Origin: Synchiropus splendidus
Taxonomy: Eukaryota > Chordata > Actinopteri > Syngnathiformes > Callionymidae
Direction of reading: 5' to 3'
Assembly: GCF_027744825.2 (NCBI RefSeq)
Contig: NC_071345.1
Span: 4,857,501-4,921,500, forward strand
Length of the DNA: 64,000 bases
Made by a program: the position numbers and the translations under genes. The notes under the pieces were generated by a model that had not been told where the DNA came from, did no database searches, and was given only the letters and a program-made list of their open reading frames with translations. Positions 49,013 to 64,000 of this stretch are shown one piece after another. The first letter of the stretch is position 1; every line of letters starts with the position of its first letter.

Positions 49013-50254
49013 GCTGAACTGTGTGGCTTAGTAACAATCCAGCCATCTAAATTTTACGATTGATTTCTTTTTGTTCTTGTACTCATGGCCCAGGTGAAGG
49101 CAGTCAATATGTGCTGAGACTAGTGAGACCGCTGTCACGCTAAATAACCAGATCAGAAGAAAAAGAATATTCAACACAAACTGAAATTACTTCACCACCA
49201 TGACATTGTATGCTTCAAATATGTTCTTCGATTTGATGTACATTTTACTCAAATTATTTTTATTGAATTTTAATATTTTTTTAAAAACAACTGTCAATCA
49301 TTTATGTTTGAGGGACAAGCATTTCTATTGAGTTTAGAGTAATATATAGTCGTTGTGTCCTTTGTTTTGGGCCACATTTTGTCCCCGTCTGTCATGGACA
49401 GAGACTCGAACACAGAGTCACTGTATGCCTGTATGATAGAGAGTTATCAAATGACCTCTGGACTGAAGGATGCAGTTGACTTCACCCTACCCCAGAACGC
49501 CTCTACAAACTTCTGAAAAGGACTCTCTCACGTTTAAATTCACTTCCCTTGGCATTACCTGCCACCGTGGATTCTGCTCATCCAACTTGAAATGGAAAAT
49601 TGAAACTAGCCACAGGAGAATCTAAATATACATTATTATAAGCCACTTATTGTTTAGAGCAACCGGTGACTTATAAAAACACAAGCCATGTATCACAATC
49701 AGAAGTGGAACTTTCGGTTTAAAACTGAAAGCGTGCGCATCAAATGAGGCCAACGTTCTGCTGTTTACAAACGTTATATATTTAACCTCACCCATCTGAG
49801 CCTTTGGTTTCCTGTATTAAAAAAAAAGTGAAAGAGACAGCCCTGAGGAAACAGAGTAAAGTTACACAGACTATGACGGTGAACCTCCTCTGGTTCTCAC
49901 CCTCGATATCAAATGATGGACATTAAATGGCGTTGCTGTGGTCACGCACACAGCGAGCGGGACGTGAGACGCAGCCGAACCTGATAGTGGAAGTCTGTCT
50001 GAATGCGCGCGGTGTAGACTGACACTCTCAAAAGACAGCTGAAAAATACACAAGGTTTTGGGTTTCCTGTTGCCCTGTGGCACAGTAGTGTGCTTCCTCT
50101 GCTGGCTGTTGTCATATGTTGTTTAAAAGCGTCAGTGAACATCTGTTCTGATGTTCCGGCTGATATGGAAGTAAACAACGTACCAATGTTAAATTTGACC
50201 TTGCAACCGAAGTTTATCGAATAACAAAAGCAAATTAATATGTTTTTATTTTCT
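49013..50254. other. Intergenic, no gene seen
   Basis: Non-coding sequence, AT-rich at 49200-49350. No features were recognised. Confidence 0.5.
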
Positions 50255-50277
50255 CATATATATATATATACATATAC

Positions 50278-50310
<33 letters not shown>

Positions 50311-50600
50311 CTTTTGATTGTGTGTATATATATATATATATAAACATATATATACCGATACCAATTTTTGTCCAAAACAAGTTGCGTACTTGCATTTCAG
50401 TACCCACTGATGCAGATATTTCCGTATATCTTGTTATTTGAACGACATTCCTCAGTGTTTTTCTTGTGTATGGGTGGCGGTCGCAAGTTTCAGCGGTACA
50501 AATACAATTTTTGTGTTTGTCATAGACTTTCATAAAACGTATCGGTGGCCTTTCTTTCTGTACGAGTACAGGTATTGAAGTTGTTTTCTTCCTTGTAACT
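50255..50600. mobile_element. Dispersed repeat E, copy 1, with adjoining TA tract
   Basis: TA-rich sequence with CATATA interruptions (50255-50352) is followed by a repeat whose words ATACCAATTTTTGTCCAAAA, CAAGTTGCGTACTTGCATTT, TTATTTGAACGACATTCCTC and TGTACGAGTACAGGTA recur at 57170-57560. These resemble the widespread fish elements of the 'gataccaat...gagtactcg' type. There is no coding potential. Confidence 0.6.
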
Positions 50601-53180
50601 ATATTTTTCATGCTAGAATTTTTACATTTGATTGTGGAATGGTGTTATTTTTCTACCTCCAAACCCCCTCAATCTAAGCCCTTAAAAAAAAAAAAAGAAC
50701 AGCCCACTCAGTCCTCATTTGTCTGTTTATGCGCTGGTGAAAGTCTGTTATTTTATCATCTGTGACTCCGCAGCACACTACGTGAGCAGCAGGATGTGGC
50801 AGAGTTGGGCGTCCGTCTACTACATATATCAATTTCACCCAGAACTCCGACATCCGTCCTGTGGCCTCCTTTTTTATTTCAACTTCTCTATTACCTTTAA
50901 GCCTTCCCACCGATCGATCGTCTGCCAGTGAGATCGACCATGTCTGCGATGAGGATGCCTGTCCTGCTTATTTTCATGTGACATTTACAGACAGATATGT
51001 GGGTTAAGGCGACGCATACCCCCCTTCCATTTTTGCTCAATTGTTTCCACAGACAATTGAAAGACCAGACAATGAGCTAGACACTCTGTGCTCATTACTC
51101 ACTTTCAGTGACCTTAAAAAAAATGCACACTGTACTTGTGCCGCATGTGTTGCCAAGTATATTCCTCGGCCTAAGTACCACATGAGTAACAAAACCGGTC
51201 TGGGAGGAAATTGGCATTTCCCTCAAAATTTTGACTATAATTAACTGTCATTCACCCACTGTCGTAATTGAGATGTGGCTTTGACTGAAAAAACACCTGC
51301 TTTACAGCACAGTTTCTTGGCTAAAAAACACACTTACTTACAGTACAACTCAGTATTTCGAACTTTGACTAGTTTGATGCCGATGCAATGCAGGAAATTT
51401 ACCAAAACGCCACAGCAAAACACATGTTGGTTTGGCTCCATGATGGGTTTGAGCTCTGGTTTCCAGTCACAGGTTCACTACAACTTGACAAAGACTGGAG
51501 ATATGTTTTTTTTTTTATTTGCTCTTCATTCAAATGAAAGAGAAGCAGAAGATATCACGCTTTCTTTCCCAAAAATCTCCAGATCAGATGTCGACTGAAC
51601 ACTACTGTGCACTCTGCTCGCATTGTTGTGACTGGAAGTCGTCGTTCTCAGGAGGTTCAGCTGTAAAGAAACAGAAGCGTCAGTTTAAATGCATTAGCTC
51701 TGGGACCTGGTTTCAATGAATCGGTTAGAGAGCGACATGTTGATTGGTGCGGCCATGCAAAACAGAACTTGACTGACTGCATGTAATTCCTACTGTAGTT
51801 GTGCACTACACATGTTCTCCACGAACATATCACATTTTAATTTGAAATTAAACTCCGTAGCACCACGTTTCATGACTCCAACACCGCTGACAACATGGTA
51901 AGCAGACAAGTGGGCGACCTTAGATGGCACTTCCTCTTAAAAACAGAAAAGAGCTCTCAACATCAACTGAGAATTTTGAGTCACAACTTAACCTGGAAGT
52001 GTTTTCGACTTTGGAGGTGAATGTAATGACTAAAACGCTGACAAGCACGTGGAGAGAAAACAAGTATGGTGAAAGAAATTACTGAAATAAACGGTAAAAT
52101 TCTCCTCCCCCACCTCCCACAACATATTCCTTTCAACACAACAAGAAAAACTTTATTTCTAAAGCACTTAAAAAATAATAATATAGCTGTGTTACTAGGC
52201 AGAAAACATGGTCCCCATCTATGCGTGTGTACTTCAGGAAGTGAAGTCTTTCCTCCGTTAATGTTTAACAGGCTGCTTCCTCATCACCTTGTAAATATAT
52301 TAATGTCAAAAATCATCCACAGTTCTGTCCTACAAGACATACTCCTGTGTCTAAAGGAGGAAAGGGGAGGTTCCTTTTTGCTCTTGTTGCAAACTTTTTG
52401 GTATTTTTCCAAACGTTTATGGTTGGGCAAGTAAAAAACTTCTTAAAAGTTGAAGTATTTGTATGTGAGGTAATTGTAACTTTGCTACACATTTTCACTT
52501 CTGCACCCCGACAGCTTATTTATTATCCCACAGTGGCAAATTCCAGCTGCTGTCAGGCCACTCGCCCTCAGCCAGTGTTGCCACATCACATGACCATAAA
52601 CACTTAATGCTGCCTTTTCCAGATGAGCTTGGCCCACAGCAGAACATTTTAATGAGTCAGCTCGACATAACCACATCAAAGATGACATCATCGAATCACA
52701 AGTACAGTCCAGTCACATGAACGCTGCCAGGGGTCATGATGTACTCCGAATTATTCCCCCCCTGGTGGCACTAATGAGACGTATGACTCCGTGCGGAATG
52801 CATGATGTGATCATGTCTGTATGTGTGTTAAAAACTCCATTCCATAGTCATCAAGGAAAACCTGTTGGGATAGTAAACGCACAACATGAGCATCAACCAC
52901 TGGCATATTCTGGAAAAACAATGCGCTAAAAGTGAACACACATTTTAAGCTAAAAAAAACTCTGTTATACATTCTAACAAATCTGCAACCAAGTGTTTTC
53001 TCCTTATTTTGAAGAAGTAGAAGACCACATTTTACATCACACCACCAAACAACCATGTGAAAATATCCAATTGCATCATACCAGAAGCAACATAAGTCGG
53101 CTGCAAACACTTAACACTGAAGTTTAGTTCAAGATTGATGTTGAGCACGTTCGGGAGAAAGTTTAATCTGTGCGAACAGC
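50601..53180. other. Intergenic, no gene seen
   Basis: Many short frames but no recognisable protein, repeat or RNA gene. A 13-base A tract lies near 50684-50696. Confidence 0.5.
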
Positions 53181-53313
53181 AATTGAAAAATGTCTTTTAT
53201 TATCTTTGGATAATCATCATCAGTATTTAAAACCTATATACAAAAACCTAAAAACAAACTATGGCTGCAAACGTCTTGCACTCGGTTATGGTGGTTGCCA
53301 CAGCCATCAGCCA

Positions 53314-53350
<37 letters not shown>

Positions 53351-53410
53351 GCAATTGAAAAAATGTATTTTATTATCTTTGGAAAACGCACTTTACCTTG
53401 ATGCCTGTGG

Positions 53411-53448
<38 letters not shown>

Positions 53449-53680
53449 CCGCGGGCATCAAGGTAAAGTGCGTTTTCCAAAGATAATATATATATCATTC
53501 ATATATATATATATAGCCGCAGGCATCAAGGAAAAGTGCTTTTTCCAAAGATAATAAAATACATTTTTTTCAATTGCTGTATATATATATATATATATAA
53601 GATTTTATTATCTTTATTATCTTTGGAAAGCACACTTTACCTTGATGCCCACGGCTACCGCGCCGATGCCACGCAACTGC
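53181..53680. repeat. Cluster of inverted arms separated by (TA)n tracts
   Basis: A ~60-bp arm (core GGAAAACGCACTTTACCTTG followed by ATGCC and GTGG) occurs at 53349-53412 (+), 53446-53490 (-), 53514-53578 (-) and 53602-53660 (+), with a partial arm at 53183-53212. The first two flank a (TA)n of ~35 bp and the last two flank a (TA)n of ~20 bp; other TA tracts lie at 53319-53348 and around 53485-53513. The structure suggests a fold-back MITE whose loops have expanded as TA microsatellites. Nothing is coding. Confidence 0.85.
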
Positions 53681-55164
53681 TGAAGTTAGTAGATTCGTAA
53701 CTCGGATGCTGAAAAGTAGTTAAATATCAGGCACACGTGGATAGAAAGTGCTGGCTGGCTGTTTGTGTGTCGCTTTAATTTCACCACGTGTCATTCAATA
53801 ATAAAAATCCATTAATAATAGAGTCATTTCCATGGTACATTTTGTATGATGGAAAATCATTATGATTTTGGGATCTACACTTGTACCACTTGAAAGGGTC
53901 TGTTTTATCGGGTTTTCAAAGAAAAGTCACCGCACACCGATGTTTCCTCTTCGGCTCATTCAAGACTGTGTGACACAGAGAAGCTACACTACACAGTCCC
54001 ACACATCCTCGAGCTGCTCTGTGGGTGGGGGGTCTTTCTCGCTTTTAGACCGGTGATCAAAAAGCTAGGATTTCGAAGAGCAGTAAGAACCAAAGTAAAG
54101 TGAAGGAGTGAGGTGAGAGAACCGAGGGAGGGTCGGAAAAAAAAACAAGGTTAAAGTTCAGTGAAGGTAGAAATGTTGTGGGTGGGGGTTTGCTGATGCG
54201 TCCCTTACATTCATTCAGAATTCTACCCACCGCCTTTTCATTCATTCAGGATTTTAGTGTGACAGACTGCTTACATTAGATCAGACTACAAGGCATGGTG
54301 TGGTTATATTTGACATCACATGCTCTTTCATGTGACACGACGCCGGTACTTTTCAACATCCATCTTGAGACTTACTGGTCGACCAAAAAACCCACCGACC
54401 ATAATATTCCATGTCAGCTTACCAGTCATGGTCTAGGTGTCACTGTAGTCAAAAAGAGGAAACACCATTTATTCTGCCATATCACCTGAGACGAAAGGGA
54501 AACTCCACCGTGACACAGTTGTGTTTTCCTTTGTATTTGGAACAAGAAGGTCATGATCAGGGTACACTCAAAGTTGCAGTCATGATGTTTCTTCGCCATG
54601 CAAAAATCACTACAGTAACTACAACTTGCACGGGGAGAGTATTTTTCAAATGACTTCTTCATTCAATAGAATTTGTTGCAGCCATATTGTGATAAATGGA
54701 ATGTGAAAATTGGTGTGAACCAGTTGAACCAGTTGAGACTCATAGTTAATAGTAGCATTATAACTAACAGTTACTACTTAAGTTCTTATTCACGTATTCA
54801 AGTGCAGTCTAGAACTGTTTTTTTCTGTTAAAGTGTGTCAAAATGTCCGTCTACACTGAGCAAAAGGGAGATGGAGAGGTGAAGCAGGAGGATCAAGCAT
54901 GACGCAGCGTCGCATCGCTGGACAAAAGATAACAGAGTTACGTGTAAATAAACATGTTCCTTGTTCATTTTAACCCGATCTGGTAGTAGCTCAATATTAA
55001 TCTTCATCACACACTGAACCACCAGTGGTCTCCGACTACAGTGGCCTGAAGTGGACATAAAGTACGTCTCACTAGAGTGATGAGCTTTGTAAATGTGTGT
55101 ATGTAATTTGATTCATCAATATGCTGCAGTGTCAGCATGCAGAGCAATGCAAATATCAAAATTC
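53681..55164. other. Intergenic, no gene seen
   Basis: Non-coding DNA with no recognised element. Confidence 0.5.
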
Positions 55165-55165
55165 C

Positions 55166-55236
55166 CATCAGTATTTAAAACCTATATACAAAAACCTAAA
55201 AACAAACTATGGCTGCAAACGTCTTGCACTCGGCTA
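55166..55236. repeat. Near-exact duplicate of 53219-53284
   Basis: About 65 bases from CATCAGTATTTAAAACC through GCTGCAAACGTCTTGCACTC are identical to the stretch just left of the inverted-arm cluster at 53.2 kb. It is probably another fragment of the same element. Such identity 2 kb apart suggests recent duplication or transposition. Confidence 0.8.
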
Positions 55237-55539
55237 CCAAAAAACCCTCAAACCTAAAAGTTTAAGCTCAATATTTTAGAGCTCTGTATTGTTTTGGACA
55301 AACCAGTCATGTTACATATATATATATTTAGTTAGTTAGTTTTGTGGCATTATTTTACTTAACAATTATTTTAATCTTTTCTCATCTTTTACCACAGTAT
55401 TGAAACAATGTCGTTCGGGAACACCATCAACAAATCAAAGAGTCATTTTATTTGTTTTTTCGAGAAGCATCAAAATGAATTGCTAACGTCAATGTTTGTT
55501 TGAGACTCGTATTCATGTTTCCAACGGGCATTTGACTGA

Positions 55540-59138
<3,599 letters not shown>

Positions 59139-59262
59139 GCGAGCAGAGACACGTCATCTTTTGGAAGAACTAGGAGCATGACGGGATACGCACTTCCCAG
59201 ATGAAGAACGGTGTTATCTTTGCTGTATACTTATCCCACTGTTTAATTCTTCAATTAAAAAA
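59139..59262 (+). promoter_or_regulatory. PSMA6: PSMA6 3' UTR with polyadenylation signal
   Basis: ATTAAA at 59254-59259, about 115 bases after the stop codon, is the nearest plausible polyadenylation signal and would give a short 3' UTR. No AATAAA is closer. Confidence 0.55.
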
Positions 59263-60218
59263 AAACGTTTTTTGGAATAACTTTCGATTCAGTCGTCTTT
59301 TCACACTCTCCGTATTCCATTTAGTTTCCCGTCGCTCTGTCTCATCCGATCCTAACTATCACTGAAGCCAGTTTTCAAACTCCAATCAATGTGTCACATG
59401 ACAAAAATTTGTTGACAAGGGAAACTTGGTGAATGGTTTCGGAACTATGACTTGTTCATGACAGACGAACGTGTCACGACTGAGTCAGCATCAGAAGTGG
59501 TGACTTGGGTGAACTTGGTTACGTCATATTTAGTCTGAAACCACGCATGTATTAAGTAATGACTCCTGCAAGTTCTTTATTTTTCTCATGTACTTTTCAG
59601 TTTTATCCAACTGAATATTTAATTATTCCTCTATGTAGGTTTCACAATTGTATATTTTTGTTTGCCTTTATTCATACCTCTTAGATGCCCTCAAGATTGA
59701 CTCCCACTGATCACCTGAATGGTTTTATTTTACAGCTGTTTAGAGGACTCGCCCAAGCTGTTAATGTTAACAACTCTGGACAGTTATCGTCTCAGTGAAG
59801 TGAGCTATCAAAGCTCCTCACCCACGGACTGTGAAGCTCTGTCGGCACACGCTTGGATCGAGCTGAGCCGAGCGATTCCTATCTTGTAAACAGTCAGCTG
59901 ACTGAGGAATGCTGTACTTCCCAGTCTTCTGCAACACTTCCTTGTCACTCTGACACAGCAGTACGTCTGCATCCTCTGGAAAGAAAAAAAAAAATCCCGC
60001 TGCGTAGAAGCTCAATTTCCTCCTAATAAAAGTCCTACTGTTGAGTCTGACGGCAAGAACAGCATGTCCCAACTGTTGCCCAGGGACTTTTGGCAGCGTG
60101 ACTCAGACCCTCTGACCTCGCCCTGACAAGGAAATTCCATACAGTTTGTCACTAGTGACAACATTTTGTAAAGAACGCATCCATCAACCAGCACATTGAA
60201 AGAGCTTCATAAATCTGT
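59263..60218. other. Convergent intergenic spacer
   Basis: About 1 kb between the tail ends of PSMA6 and NFKBIA. No gene or clear repeat is seen. A 13-base A tract is near 59983-59995. Confidence 0.55.
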
Positions 60219-60224
60219 TTTATT
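60219..60224 (-). promoter_or_regulatory. NFKBIA: NFKBIA polyadenylation signal
   Basis: TTTATT on the plus strand is AATAAA on the coding strand, about 280 bases past the stop codon, the only good match in a suitable place. Confidence 0.55.
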
Positions 60225-60504
60225 CTGAACATAATTTGTTAATAGTGTTAACAATTCACACAAGTACAAAAATAATATCTCTGTATTTACACTATTGAAC
60301 ATATTCACATATTGGTATATTTCAACAGGAACACTGCGTCGGCACGTCTCTCTGTTCTAGATCAGGCTACTCCATCCTTGATGTATTCATGATCCCGGGC
60401 CAGCGCCTCAGTGCCTGGACGGGGAAGCTGGACCCGCGTGTCCGACTTCCGTTTCCCACGTCCCAGTAGCAGCTCTTCGCACCTCACAAGGAGGGGGCCT
60501 TGTT

Positions 60505-62078
60505 CTACTTCCCGAACTTGATGTCATCGTACATCTGCAGAAAGAGCGAGTCAGGTCAGCAGCTGCATCGGGGCGACAAACTGGGTCCGTCGTCGAACAC
60601 TCACTTCATCTTCCGACGCGTCCATGTCCTCCATGTCGCTGTCGTCGGATTCGCTCTCAGGCAGCTCCCTCAGCTCCTGCGCCGTCTTCTGGTACAGCTG
60701 GTGGCGGATTTCGTCGTTCTGCCTCCCGTAGGTGAGGTGGTACGGCGTGAAGCCTCCGTAGTTTAAACAGTTGACGTCGGCGCCCAGGTCGAGGAGGCGA
60801 CGCACCAGCGCTGGGTTCTGGAGGTCGACGGCTAAATGGAGCGCTGTCCTCCCGCTACACTGTTCCTGCAAGAGGAAAAAAACGTCAACATCTCTGGGCG
60901 GAGCAAATAAACCGGCGGCTGTTGCAACTCACCTGCGCGTTGATGTCTGCGCCCAGCCTGACCAGACTCTCCACCAATGAGATGAAGCCGTTTATAGACG
61001 CTATGTGAAGACAGTTGTGCCCTGCAGGGAGTCAGAGAAACCGCTTCAGCCATCCAGTTCGGAAACCACTGGAGAGCAAGTCGGCTCTTACCGTTATAGT
61101 TGGTGCTGGAAATGAGCGAAGTCAGGTGGCGGCTGCTGCCGTTTTGCGTGATGTTGGCGAAGCAAGCTAGGGAGCCCTTTTTACAGGCGATGTGCAGAGC
61201 CGTGTTGCCGCCGTCGTCGGTCAACCGGGGGTCGGCGCCGGCCTTGAGGAGACTGTCCACCAGCAGCGGCTGTTCTGTGATCACCGCCAGGTGAAGCGCC
61301 GTCTGAGGAAGCGACAGCCATTACTATCATGCTTCACCCCCCCCCCAAAAAAAAAAAAAAAACTTGATAACAAATGTACCTGTCTTTGGTGGTTCTGCAC
61401 GTTCAGGTAGGGGCAGTTTGGGGAGCGTTTGATCATGTGCAGGGCGTGTTCGGTGGCTTCGTGAATGACGGCCAAGTGTAGAAGCCTGTGAGGAGAGAAG
61501 ATTGTTAGAAGTTCGCATTTGTTGGAGAGGAAACACGAGAGAGGAACTAGAGGTTCCACTTGACTCGGTGAGAAAAAAAAAAAGCCACAGTGGCGGCGCG
61601 TTTCGCAAGAGCGGAGTTTTGTCGGGTTATTTCCACCAGTTGTGGCTTGACACATCTGATGCTTTATCAGTTGATGGCAGGCAGCCAGGGACTTTCCTGA
61701 GCGCCTGAGGCCACTCGGCTCCGCCCCGCCGCTTTAAACACCTTGTTTTCCAGCGCACTCTTATCTAAACAGTGCGCTACTTCGCCAGTGCGCTCTGCGC
61801 GCAGAAATGTTTTGCACACAGAACGCGGTGGGGAAAGTAAGAAATATATAAACTTACGTGTCGCCGTCGTCCGTGACGACGCTGCGCCAAGGCTCGTGCT
61901 CGCACGGGGACGCGTCGTCTCGGATGGACACTTCCGCGAAGTCGCGCTCCAGCTCGTCCTCCTTCAGCGAGTCCAGGCCGCTGTCGAAGCGCTCCTCGTG
62001 ACACGGCAGCGTCTTCCCCGGCTTGGGCTCGCGGTTATAATCCATTTGGCTGTGGTGTGAGCGTCGCTGCACGTCCAT
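60505..62078 (-). CDS. NFKBIA: NF-kappa-B inhibitor alpha (IkappaB-alpha), six exons
   Basis: Exons in coding order are 62078-61858, 61485-61380, 61302-61092, 61021-60933, 60865-60605 and 60534-60505, with GT-AG introns of 372, 77, 70, 67 and 70 nt; 305 aa (human 317). Residues 30-40 read [11 protein letters not shown]: Ser33 and Ser37 form the IKK-phosphorylated DSGxxS degron read by beta-TrCP, with Lys19 and Lys22 upstream as likely ubiquitin acceptors. Six ankyrin repeats follow: TLLHLAVIH (~74), [10 protein letters not shown] (~110), [11 protein letters not shown] (~142), [12 protein letters not shown] (~180), [12 protein letters not shown] (~214) and FTPYHLTYG (~248). An acidic PEST-like tail ([15 protein letters not shown], from ~277) ends DDIKFGK. 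The protein holds NF-kB dimers in the cytoplasm until degraded. Human Tyr42 has no counterpart (the region reads EDELER). The last coding exon has only nine residues. The paralogue (a/b copy of teleosts) cannot be told. Confidence 0.97.
61688..61697 (+). promoter_or_regulatory. NFKBIA: Consensus kappaB site in NFKBIA intron 1
   Basis: GGGACTTTCC matches GGGRNNYYCC at every position. It lies inside intron 1 (61486-61857), ~390 bp downstream of the start codon in the gene's direction. It is a candidate additional NF-kB input; function is inference. Confidence 0.55.
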
Positions 62079-62079
62079 A

Positions 62080-62200
62080 TTCGCTCTCGGGTGCGCTGCT
62101 CGTACGTCCGCGGCTCAGCGTCGAGTGGTGCGGCGGCGGGGCTGGCGCGCCCGGGTTATTCAGACGCGGCGGGGGGCGGAGCCGCGCCGGGGATTTCCAC
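62080..62200 (-). promoter_or_regulatory. NFKBIA: NFKBIA promoter with kappaB site and GC box
   Basis: GGGGATTTCC at 62189-62198 is a perfect kappaB consensus, ~111 bp before the start codon. A GC-box word, GGGGCGGAG, lies at 62173-62181. Exon 1 and this region are CpG-rich compared with the surroundings, as expected for a CpG-island promoter. IkappaB-alpha genes are induced by NF-kB in all vertebrates studied, and this site fits that feedback loop. The transcription start is not determined and no strong TATA box is seen. Confidence 0.7.
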
Positions 62201-64000
62201 TTGACTTATCTGGGGAACAGGGAAATCACATAGAGCCGTACTTTTGTGAGAAAAATCCCCCCCCGAACAGCATCAGAATGAAAACTGGTAGTTTCCTGCT
62301 CATGCTCTGCAGGTTATATCGCTGTGGATGAATGAGACGCGCTGGCACACATCAGGCAACACCAGGCACAAGGTGCACTCTGAAGTCACTGACCTCTGAA
62401 ACCGTGTTTCCTTCCAGGAGCACACCTTTTAAATCCAGTGCTCATTCCTCAAAATGGTTGCGATCGCCACACAACATTTCTCTGAATTCAATCTTCTCAG
62501 CAACATCCTGATAATAAGTCAAATATTTGGATTTGACATGCAGCCTTCGATTTAAATAGTCAACAAAGTAAAGCAGCACAAGTGATGCTCTCTCGTTTTC
62601 CATTAGAAAGAATGACATAGACTAAGAGGGAGTCATTTTATATGTGATGTGAACGCTTTATACTTGGAGGCACACGTGAATTTGTCTTTTTTTTCTGTTT
62701 ATCTGATGTTTTGCACTTTATTCGTTTCTTATCTTTTGTTTTTGCTCAAGTGAGTGTTCAATATGTTTTTTAACCTTCATTTTTATTCTGATAAAAAATA
62801 TAATTTAAGTAATATTGCTAAATCATTATTGTATAACCTTTATTGTACTGTATTTTTTTTCTCATTTGTGTCTGAAAATATTTTGAAATGTTAAATAAAT
62901 ACATTTGGGAAAATAATAAATAGATGCTTGAGTTAGTTTCCTTCACAATTCCACCATCCATTTTAGTTTTTAAAGTCTTTTTGAGTGACAGATTTATATC
63001 GTCATTGCTCTGCACTGACTTTAAACTTTGAGGGCCACATTCAACCATCAGCCAAAATACATGGGAGATTTTGAGCATATGGGTTGGAAGTCTGTCGTGA
63101 AATAAGAATGTCTTAGTATGCGCAATACAGGAAGTTAAAAACAACTCCAAAATGCACTTTTTACCTCAACAAACACACAAATATTAAATGCAACAACCTC
63201 CCTGTGAAGTCCTCTTTTTTTAAACATGCAAAATGTTTTAAGATCATGCCCTAGTCTTGCAAATAATAAAAGTACAGGCGTGTTTGAACACGGGATGAGA
63301 GCAGGGTGCTGTTACCACATTTCAAATCGTGGAGTTTCCTCGCATGCAAGTTAGGTAGATTTGGAAACCCTTCAGATTAGCATGTGTTTTGGTGGGAAAG
63401 CGAGAACAAACTCGACCATAACAGTGACACAACAAAGGAGTCTGTCATGCTAATTTAGAGTGTACTTTTTTCTAACTCCTGAACAGCCGCTCCCAACTAG
63501 GACAAATAGTGCTCCGCGTTTTGGAGCTAGACCACGGGTGTGAAAGCAAAAATAAAGCTGATGTTACCTTTATCTACATCAGGTTAATGTTCATTGTTAT
63601 TGCATTTGCATAATACAGGTGTCAATATAGGTGCCATGTTTGCTCCTGCAGCATAACAAACATGGTGTCTGTCTTGTGTATCTTACCGTCTAGTTCTCTG
63701 AAAACTCCTGCATTGAGCTGCAGAACCTTATCGAACCTGTTTTCATTTGTGTGACTACAAGTTCTCAACTAAGCAAATAGAACAAAACAAAGATTCTGAC
63801 TTGTTTGCAATGCACTTATTCTTCTTTGGATTTTTTAAAAATTAAACCCTGTTGCACAACCTGCTTCTAAACTGGATGAGCACTTGCACGCACCGCCTGT
63901 ACTTCAGGTGGAATTCCCAGGATCACCTTTGTTGATGGAAGGGCGGCCCGCTGAGCACATAGCAACCGTACCGGAGCCTCCACACCTCCAGTGTCGCCAG
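62201..64000. other. Intergenic upstream of NFKBIA, no gene seen
   Basis: AT-rich at about 62660-62930. No exon, repeat family or RNA gene is recognised up to the window end. Distal NFKBIA regulatory elements may lie here, but no further perfect kappaB site was seen. Confidence 0.5.

Noticed and set aside
60551..61710. Plus-strand frames across NFKBIA
   Set aside because: Antisense shadows of the conserved ankyrin-repeat exons.
62254..62268. Possible third kappaB site in the run of C residues
   Set aside because: The complement reads GGGGATTTTT, which lacks the 3' CC half of the consensus.

Overview
The window is vertebrate nuclear DNA, most likely from a teleost fish. Three intron-containing housekeeping or immune genes can be rebuilt from GT-AG exons. 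Their products match known vertebrate families along their whole length, and the introns are short (61-1,532 nt). The rest is intergenic DNA with fish-type repeats: small DNA transposons with TA target sites, truncated LINE 3' ends, and TA, GATA and poly-T microsatellites. I cannot name the species.

Positions 1-35,000 form a gene desert. I found no supportable coding exon there. It holds about nine copies of a short fold-back element whose arms carry a CTCF-like motif, a ~300-bp repeat present twice (1.8 and 6.6 kb), two abutting TA-flanked elements at 4.8-5.8 kb, a 390-bp TA/GATA array at 22.8-23.2 kb, a MITE at 23.4-23.8 kb and a LINE 3' end at 33.2-33.5 kb. It ends in a (TA)n tract and an almost perfect 98-bp palindrome at 34.7-34.8 kb, about 200 bp before the first gene.

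FAM177A1 lies at 35.0-36.7 kb on the + strand. A second gene-free stretch (36.7-55.6 kb) holds an inverted pair of LINE 3' ends, second copies of the two 5-kb elements (41.0 and 45.6 kb), a decayed LINE fragment (40.4-40.7 kb), a three-unit ~360-bp tandem repeat interrupted by a transposon (45.5-47.3 kb), and a cluster of inverted arms separated by TA microsatellites (53.2-53.7 kb).

PSMA6 (proteasome alpha1 subunit, 246 aa, seven exons, + strand) and NFKBIA (IkappaB-alpha, 305 aa, six exons, - strand) face each other tail to tail at 55.6-62.1 kb, as they do on human chromosome 14. The two are linked functionally: IkappaB-alpha is phosphorylated on its DSGLDS degron, ubiquitinated and destroyed by the proteasome that contains PSMA6. 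NFKBIA has consensus NF-kB sites in its promoter and in intron 1, as expected for negative feedback. The human genes PPP2R3C and PRORP, which sit between FAM177A1 and PSMA6, were not found here.

I did not find a convincing new biological system. The best leads are the fold-back element carrying CTCF-like motifs, the tandem repeat with a transposon insertion whose empty site survives in a sister unit, the palindromes, and the frame-preserving stop-free intron of FAM177A1.
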